The translations under genes were made by a program, and so were the position numbers. A model generated the notes under the pieces. That model was not told the origin of the DNA and did not search any database. It saw only the letters and a list, made by a program, of their open reading frames with translations. A stretch of DNA of 10,495 bases from an uncultured Collinsella sp. (lineage in GTDB: Bacteria; Actinomycetota; Coriobacteriia; Coriobacteriales; Coriobacteriaceae), in assembly GCA_900757505.1 (NCBI GenBank), contig CAAEOE010000044.1, positions 1 to 10,495 of the forward strand, read 5' to 3'. Of the stretch, positions 6,068 to 10,495 are shown piece after piece. The stretch's first letter is position 1, and every line of letters begins with the position of its first letter.

Positions 6068-6111
6068 TCCCCCATCATCAAAAGTGACACACGCTACCAG
6101 TTGATGGGAGG
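6068..6111 (+). promoter_or_regulatory. Possible Shine-Dalgarno-masking hairpin before the DUF4428-like gene
   Basis: TGATGGG (6102-6108) can pair with CCCATCA (6071-6077), and the flanking G6110-G6111 with C6069-T6068. This covers most of the ribosome binding site GGGAGG (6106-6111), which stands 5 bases before ATG 6117. The loop is about 24 bases, so the hairpin is of modest strength. If real, it would hold down translation of the first gene of the trio until opened. Confidence 0.3.
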
Positions 6112-6116
6112 CAACC

Positions 6117-6854
6117 ATGGGCTTCTTTGACAAGATGTTCGAGAAGAAAGAGTGCGCGATTTGCGGTACCGAGCTGGGACTTCTAGGTAAGACAAAAATC
6201 AATGAAGGCTACCTGTGCAAAGAGTGCGCCGGCAAGCTCTCCCCCTACTTTCACGGCTATCGCTCCAGCACCGCGGACGACATCCGCGAGCAACTCGCCT
6301 ACCGTGAGGCCAACGCCGAGCGCCTGGCCTCGTTCAACCCCACGCGCACGCTTTCTGCCGGGCGCACCAATATTATGCTCGATGAGGACGCGGGCCTGTT
6401 GATCATCACTTCGCAGAGCCGCTGGCGCGACGCCAATCCCGACATCATCGAGTTCTCGCAGGTACTCGGCTGCGATATGGATATCGACGAGCACCGCACC
6501 GAAATCTATCGCGAGACAAAAGACGGCGAGCGCGAGAGCTACAATCCGCCGCGCTACGACCTGGATTACGACTTTAACCTGACCATCCACGTCAACACGC
6601 CGTACTTTACCGAGATCAACCTGCGCGTGAACGACTCCACCATCGATCAGCGCGGTTCCACCGAATACCGCGAGGCCAAGCGCCAGGCAACCGAGGTCCG
6701 CGACGCGCTGGTGCAGCTGCGTCAGGAAACGCGCGACAGCGTCGTGGCCGCTAAGGCCCCCAAGACCGCGGTCACCTGCCCCTTCTGCGGTGCAACCACC
6801 ATTCCCGATGCCAGCGGGCGCTGCGAATACTGCGGCGGCGCCATCGGCGCATAG
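6117..6854 (+). CDS. DUF4428-like zinc-ribbon protein with zinc knuckles at both ends
   Basis: A 245-residue soluble protein. The N-terminal knuckle uses C13, C16, C34 and C37 around the segment GTELGLLGKTKI, typical of DUF4428. The C-terminal zinc ribbon uses C221, C224, C236 and C239. The middle (about 75-190) looks beta-rich, with an even mix of charged and hydrophobic residues, followed by a helical stretch (about 190-212). No signal peptide or membrane segment is seen. ATG 6117 has GGGAGG at 5-base spacing. The next gene starts 24 bases downstream, so the two are probably co-transcribed. By position it may take the place of YdjH in the B. subtilis ydjG-ydjH-ydjI set, where two zinc-ribbon proteins hold an SPFH protein at the membrane; sequence homology to YdjH is not established here. 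The biochemical function is unknown. Confidence 0.85.
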   Translation: MGFFDKMFEKKECAICGTELGLLGKTKINEGYLCKECAGKLSPYFHGYRSSTADDIREQLAYREANAERLASFNPTRTLSAGRTNIMLDEDAGLLIITSQSRWRDANPDIIEFSQVLGCDMDIDEHRTEIYRETKDGERESYNPPRYDLDYDFNLTIHVNTPYFTEINLRVNDSTIDQRGSTEYREAKRQATEVRDALVQLRQETRDSVVAAKAPKTAVTCPFCGATTIPDASGRCEYCGGAIGA

Positions 6855-6878
6855 CCTCCGGCAGCGAAAGGACCGATC

Positions 6879-8201
6879 ATGGCCTTCGAGAGCGTCAACT
6901 ATCAGTGCCCCGCGTGTGGCGGCCCCCTGCATTTTGCCAGTGCCGAGCAAAAGCTCGTCTGCGACTACTGCGATTCGCGTTTTGAAGTCGAAGAAGTCGA
7001 GGCCCTCTATCGCGAGCGCCAGGACAAGGCAGATGCCAAAGCCGATGCCGCAGCCGCGGCCCCCAAGCCTGCTGTCGACGATGCCGTGCAGGAGCTGGCT
7101 CAAAACGCCGGCTACATCTGCTCGTCGTGCGGCGCCGAGCTCGTGTCCGACGGCACCGTCGCCGTCACCACCTGCCCGTACTGCGGCAACTCCGCCGTGG
7201 CACCCGGCCAGCTCTCGGGCGACTTCTCACCCGACCTGGTGATTCCGTTTAAGCTCGGGCGCGACGATGTCATGGCCGCGCTCAAAGACCACTACAAGGG
7301 TAAAATCCTGCTGCCCAAGAGCTTTGTCACCGGCAACCACATCGACGAGGTCCAAGGCGTTTACGTGCCGTTTTGGCTCTACGGCGCCCGCGTTGACGGC
7401 GAAGTGTACTTTGACGCGACCAACGAGACCGTGACCGAGGAATCCGACCGCACCGTCACGACCACCGACCACTACGACGCCTACCGTAAGGGCAATATCT
7501 CGTTTGAGCGCGTGCCCGTCGACGGATCGTCCAAGATGCCCGACGGCCACATGGACGCCATCGAGCCGTTTGACTACGACGCGCTGCGCCCGTTCTCGGT
7601 CGCCTATATGCCCGGCTACATCGCCAACCGCTATGACGAGGATTGCGAAACCTGCAAGGCGCGCGCCGAGCGCCGCATGGAGGAGAGCACGATCTCAGCC
7701 CTGCGCGAGACCGTCGTCGACGAGTACGACGACGCCACGGTCGAAAGCAAGCAGCTCGACTACACCTGGGAAGAAAACGATTATGCTCTGTTCCCCGTGT
7801 GGATGCTCTCTACCTCGTGGAACGGCAAGAGTTACCTGTTTGCCATGAACGGCCAAACCGGCCGCATGGTCGGCGAGCTTCCCTGCTCCAAGCCCAAGCT
7901 CGCTATCGCCTCGGTGCTGTTCTTTGCGATCGGATTTGTCCTTTCCCAGATTCTCTTTATGGGCGAGAACGCCTTCGATCCGGATTACCTCACCTTTGAT
8001 GTCGAGGGCATCCTCATCAACATCGTCGCGCCGCTGATCATCGTGATCATCGCAGACGTGCTGCTGGTAGGCCAGCTCAAGACGGCCAACGAGGCCACCC
8101 ACGCCGACTGCTACTGCGGCGAGCTCGACCTGACCGAGAAGCACGACACCTTCAGCCACACCGAGACCACCGTTGTCATGAAGGACAACAAGGACGATTA
8201 G
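6879..8201 (+). CDS. TFIIB-type double zinc-ribbon membrane protein, YdjG-like
   Basis: A 440-residue protein with two N-terminal zinc ribbons (C10, C13, C28, C31 and C81, C84, C99, C102) joined by a helical, alanine- and lysine-rich linker. Next comes a large beta-rich domain (about 105-340, with VQGVYVPFWLYGARVDGEVYF-like strands) and two hydrophobic helices (about 341-361 and 378-398), then a charged soluble tail. The ribbons and large domain are probably cytoplasmic. Such proteins are often misnamed PriA or replication-factor-like because of the ribbons; no helicase motifs are present. In B. subtilis, YdjG of this type pairs with YdjH to anchor the SPFH protein YdjI. ATG 6879 follows AAAGGA. 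The SPFH gene starts 48 bases after its stop, which supports the same role here. The family call is good, and the function is by analogy. Confidence 0.85.
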   Translation: MAFESVNYQCPACGGPLHFASAEQKLVCDYCDSRFEVEEVEALYRERQDKADAKADAAAAAPKPAVDDAVQELAQNAGYICSSCGAELVSDGTVAVTTCPYCGNSAVAPGQLSGDFSPDLVIPFKLGRDDVMAALKDHYKGKILLPKSFVTGNHIDEVQGVYVPFWLYGARVDGEVYFDATNETVTEESDRTVTTTDHYDAYRKGNISFERVPVDGSSKMPDGHMDAIEPFDYDALRPFSVAYMPGYIANRYDEDCETCKARAERRMEESTISALRETVVDEYDDATVESKQLDYTWEENDYALFPVWMLSTSWNGKSYLFAMNGQTGRMVGELPCSKPKLAIASVLFFAIGFVLSQILFMGENAFDPDYLTFDVEGILINIVAPLIIVIIADVLLVGQLKTANEATHADCYCGELDLTEKHDTFSHTETTVVMKDNKDD

Positions 8202-8249
8202 CCATTCTGACCAATACCACCCGGCCTTTGACGAGAAAGGAAGATCACC

Positions 8250-9491
8250 ATGGGACTCTTGAAAGCTGGATTGGGTGCTGCCGGCGGCGTCATGGCCGAC
8301 CAGTGGAAGGAATTTATCTATTGCGAATCGATGCCCGCTGACGTCTTGGCCTGCAAGGGCAGCAAGCGCACCGGCGGCCGCAGCTCCAACACGCGCGGCG
8401 AGGACAACGTCATCTCCAACGGCTCCGTCATCGCCGTCAACGACGGCCAGGGCATGCTCGTGGTGCAAAACGGCAAGATCATCGAGGTCGCGCTGGAGCC
8501 CGGCGAGTTCGTCTTTGACACCGGCAGCGAGCCGAGCGTCTTTAGCGGCAACCTGGGCGACTCCATCAAGGAGACGTTCGCCAATATCGGCAGCCGCTTT
8601 ACCTTTGGCGGCGACGCAGGCAAGGACCAGCGCGTCTACTTCATCAACACCAAGGAGATCATCGGTAACAAGTACGGCACCGCCTCGCCCGTGCCTTTCC
8701 GCGTGGTCGATAACAACATTGGCCTGGACGTCGACATCTCCGTTCGCTGCAACGGCGAGTATTCGTACCGCATCACCAACCCGCTGCTGTTCTACACCAA
8801 CGTGTGCGGCAACGTGACCGATAGCTACACGCGCGATAAGATCGACAGCCAGCTTAAGTCCGAGCTGCTCACCGCCCTGCAGCCCGCCTTTGCCAAGATC
8901 TCGGAAATGGGCATTCGCTACAGCGCCATCCCCGGTCACACCACCGAGCTCGCCCGCGCGCTCAACGAGGTCCTCTCGGCTGACTGGCGCGACCTGCGCG
9001 GTGTCGAGATCGTGAGCTTTGGCGTCAACTCCATCGCCGCTTCGCAAGAAGACGAGCAGATGATCAAGGACCTGCAGAAGGCCGCGGTCATGCGCGATCC
9101 CACCATGGCGGCCGCCAACATCGCCAGCGCCCAGAGCGATGCGATGCGCGCGGCAGCCGCCAACCCCAACGGCGCGATGGCCGGCTTTATGGGCATGGGC
9201 ATGGCGGGTGGCATGGGCGGCATGAATGCCAGTCAGCTGTTCGCCGCCGGCCAGGCACAGCAGCAGGCTGCCCCGCAGCCGGCTCCGGCTTCCACCCCCG
9301 CACCGGCACCCGCTGCCGCACCTGCGGCCGGCGCATGGACCTGCAGCTGTGGCGCCACCAACACCGGCAAGTTCTGCTCCGAGTGCGGCAGCCCCGCACC
9401 CGCCCCGGCACCGGCCAAGTGGTTCTGCCCCAACTGCGGTAGCGAAAACGGCGGCAAGTTCTGCAGCAACTGCGGAACACCCAGGCCCTAG
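8250..9491 (+). CDS. SPFH-domain protein of the YdjI type with two C-terminal zinc ribbons
   Basis: A 413-residue protein. The N-terminus MGLLKAGLGAAGG and ADQWKEFIYCESM are typical of the YdjI (virion-core-like) SPFH family. The SPFH/band 7 domain covers about residues 30-290, and the C-terminal part is helical as in other SPFH proteins. It then has a Gly/Met-rich stretch (about 310-330), a Pro/Ala-rich linker (about 340-362) and two zinc ribbons: C365, C367, C376, C379 (first pair CxC) and C393, C396, C405, C408. There is no N-terminal membrane anchor, so membrane attachment probably needs partners such as the preceding gene product. In B. subtilis YdjI helps bring PspA to the membrane under envelope stress. 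ATG 8250 follows AAAGGAAG. A terminator-like hairpin closes the unit at 9511. Confidence 0.92.
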   Translation: MGLLKAGLGAAGGVMADQWKEFIYCESMPADVLACKGSKRTGGRSSNTRGEDNVISNGSVIAVNDGQGMLVVQNGKIIEVALEPGEFVFDTGSEPSVFSGNLGDSIKETFANIGSRFTFGGDAGKDQRVYFINTKEIIGNKYGTASPVPFRVVDNNIGLDVDISVRCNGEYSYRITNPLLFYTNVCGNVTDSYTRDKIDSQLKSELLTALQPAFAKISEMGIRYSAIPGHTTELARALNEVLSADWRDLRGVEIVSFGVNSIAASQEDEQMIKDLQKAAVMRDPTMAAANIASAQSDAMRAAAANPNGAMAGFMGMGMAGGMGGMNASQLFAAGQAQQQAAPQPAPASTPAPAPAAAPAAGAWTCSCGATNTGKFCSECGSPAPAPAPAKWFCPNCGSENGGKFCSNCGTPRP

Positions 9492-9510
9492 CCCCTTTAT
9501 CTGGTAATTG

Positions 9511-9542
9511 GCGGGGGTTCCGCCACCCCCGCATTTGCTTCT
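9511..9542 (+). terminator. Intrinsic terminator after the SPFH gene
   Basis: GCGGGGGT (9511-9518) and ACCCCCGC (9525-9532) form a perfect 8-bp GC-rich stem with loop TCCGCC. ATTTGCTTCT follows, a broken U-rich tail. It lies 20 bases after the SPFH stop and 30 before the lipoprotein start, so it should separate the units or reduce read-through. The interrupted U-tract may make it leaky. Confidence 0.65.
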
Positions 9543-9571
9543 ATGGGTTTCGTTCGATAAAGGAGGACACC

Positions 9572-10414
9572 ATGAAGACAACGTTCAAAAAGTCCGTACT
9601 CGCATTCCTGACATGCGTCCTGGCGCTCGCCTTTGCCCTGACGGGCTGCAGCGGCGGCGGCAAGGACCCCAAGGCCAACTTCGTCGGCAGCTGGCAGTAC
9701 TCGGGTGGAACCTTGGACGGCGAAGAGCTCACCGATGAGTACATGGATATGCTCAAGGAGTGGGGCCTCAACTGTATCCTGATCCTCGACGAAGACGGCA
9801 CGGGCGTCCTCGACATGTTCCTTGAGGTCGCCGACCTGAAATGGGAGGCCAAGGACGCCACCACCGTAACGATTACCGCCGAAGATGAGTCGCACGACCT
9901 GAAGCTCAAGGACGACAAGCTCGTCCTCGAGGTGGAAGGCGACAAGATTATCTTTACGAAGTCCGACAAGGATCTGTCCGGTACGGTGAAGAAGGATCGC
10001 GAGAACGCCGAGAAGGAAGAAGAGATCGATGAGGCCGTCGAAGACGACGACGTCCAGAGCATCGAAATCTCCCCCGCCGTCACCGTCGCCGATGACGACC
10101 TGTGCACCATCACCATCACCGAGAAGTTCAAGGACGACTGGGGCGACATCGGCTTTGTCGTCAACATCATCAACAAGAGCGACAAGGACCTGACCTTCTA
10201 CGCTCCTTCCGGCAAGACCAACGTCAACGGCACCATGAAGGAACCCTGGTTCTCGGCTCACCTGATGCCCGGCACCAACGCCACCGAGGAATTCACGTTC
10301 TCGAGCGGCGAGCTTGACAGCCTTGACGACCTGGTCAACACGACCATCGGCATCGACGCCTACCTGACCGATTCCTACGAGGACGTCGCCTCCTACAGCG
10401 CAACCATCGCGTAA
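9572..10414 (+). CDS. Acidic lipoprotein with a lipocalin-like N-terminal region
   Basis: A 280-residue exported protein. Residues 1-25 form a type II signal peptide (basic KTTFKK, hydrophobic core, lipobox LTGC) and C26 would be lipidated, placing it on the outer face of the membrane. Residues 36-135 (GSWQYSGGTLDGEEL, LDEDGTGVL, WEAKDATTVTIT) resemble the small lipocalin-like beta domain common in lipoproteins of gut Firmicutes and Actinobacteria. A very acidic helical linker (about 144-160) leads to a second beta domain (about 165-280) with an immunoglobulin-like strand pattern. ATG 9572 has AGGAGG at 5-base spacing. No catalytic motif is visible, and the function is unknown. It follows the SPFH gene in the same direction but behind a terminator-like hairpin, so a link with envelope stress is only suggestive. 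Confidence 0.85.
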   Translation: MKTTFKKSVLAFLTCVLALAFALTGCSGGGKDPKANFVGSWQYSGGTLDGEELTDEYMDMLKEWGLNCILILDEDGTGVLDMFLEVADLKWEAKDATTVTITAEDESHDLKLKDDKLVLEVEGDKIIFTKSDKDLSGTVKKDRENAEKEEEIDEAVEDDDVQSIEISPAVTVADDDLCTITITEKFKDDWGDIGFVVNIINKSDKDLTFYAPSGKTNVNGTMKEPWFSAHLMPGTNATEEFTFSSGELDSLDDLVNTTIGIDAYLTDSYEDVASYSATIA

Positions 10415-10467
10415 CGGCACGTAACATCAGCCGCGGTTGGCGGACACATCCGCGCACATGTCAGGCG

Positions 10468-10495
10468 GGGCCGCAGGAGATAATCCTGCGGCCCA
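10468..10495 (+). terminator. Strong hairpin after the lipoprotein gene, cut by the window end
   Basis: GGGCCGCAGGA (10468-10478) and TCCTGCGGCCC (10484-10494) form a perfect 11-bp stem with loop GATAA, 53 bases after the lipoprotein stop. The bases that would show a T-run lie beyond the window. A smaller hairpin, GCGGA/TCCGC, precedes it at 10440-10453. It is probably an intrinsic terminator. Confidence 0.6.

Noticed and set aside
6003..6104. 33-codon plus-strand ORF ending just before the ribosome site of the DUF4428-like gene
   Set aside because: No Shine-Dalgarno sequence precedes its ATG and it overlaps the structured element; the position of its stop codon alone is not enough.
7695..9581. 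628-codon minus-strand open frame opposite the SPFH genes
   Set aside because: It spans two well-supported genes on the other strand and shows no recognisable domain or ribosome site.

Overview
The window looks like a chromosomal segment from a high-GC gut actinobacterium of the class Coriobacteriia, most likely Collinsella or a close relative. The reasons are the GC-rich codon use throughout, the 12-helix membrane protein fused to a LuxR-type helix-turn-helix (a design expanded in Coriobacteriia), and the strong AGGAGG-type ribosome binding sites. The genus is inferred from general resemblance, not from a database match.

Layout, left to right. (1) 1-808: pyrE on the minus strand, followed by two hairpins, one of them terminator-like. 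(2) 809-1244: a long non-coding stretch that appears to be the regulatory leader of the next gene. It holds a TTGACATGTCAA palindrome and possible promoter, a 23-codon leader ORF with a perfect AGGAGG site, and a long-range 18-position stem joining leader-ORF codons to a downstream T-run. (3) 1245-4013: an MgtA-type P3B ATPase. (4) 4014-4194: a GCTGCC-rich tract and a 65-base nested inverted repeat between convergent genes. (5) 4195-5739: the membrane LuxR regulator, minus strand. (6) 5740-6116: a 377-base intergenic region holding a complex element: an outer imperfect stem enclosing two hairpins with different stems but almost the same loop, overlapping a short protein-like reading frame on the minus strand. 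(7) 6117-9491: three co-directional genes, all encoding zinc-ribbon proteins: a DUF4428-like protein, a membrane-anchored double zinc-ribbon protein and a YdjI-type SPFH protein. (8) 9572-10414: a lipoprotein behind a GC-rich terminator, with another hairpin at the window edge.

How the genes work together. pyrE (UMP synthesis) and mgtA (divalent cation uptake) diverge and share one regulatory interval. The zinc-ribbon/SPFH trio resembles the Bacillus subtilis ydjG-ydjH-ydjI module, in which two zinc-ribbon membrane proteins anchor an SPFH protein that helps bring PspA to the membrane. No PspA gene is visible here, so this would be a psp-less version or one whose partner lies elsewhere. The most interesting unexplained material is non-coding: the mgtA leader architecture and the two structured intergenic elements.
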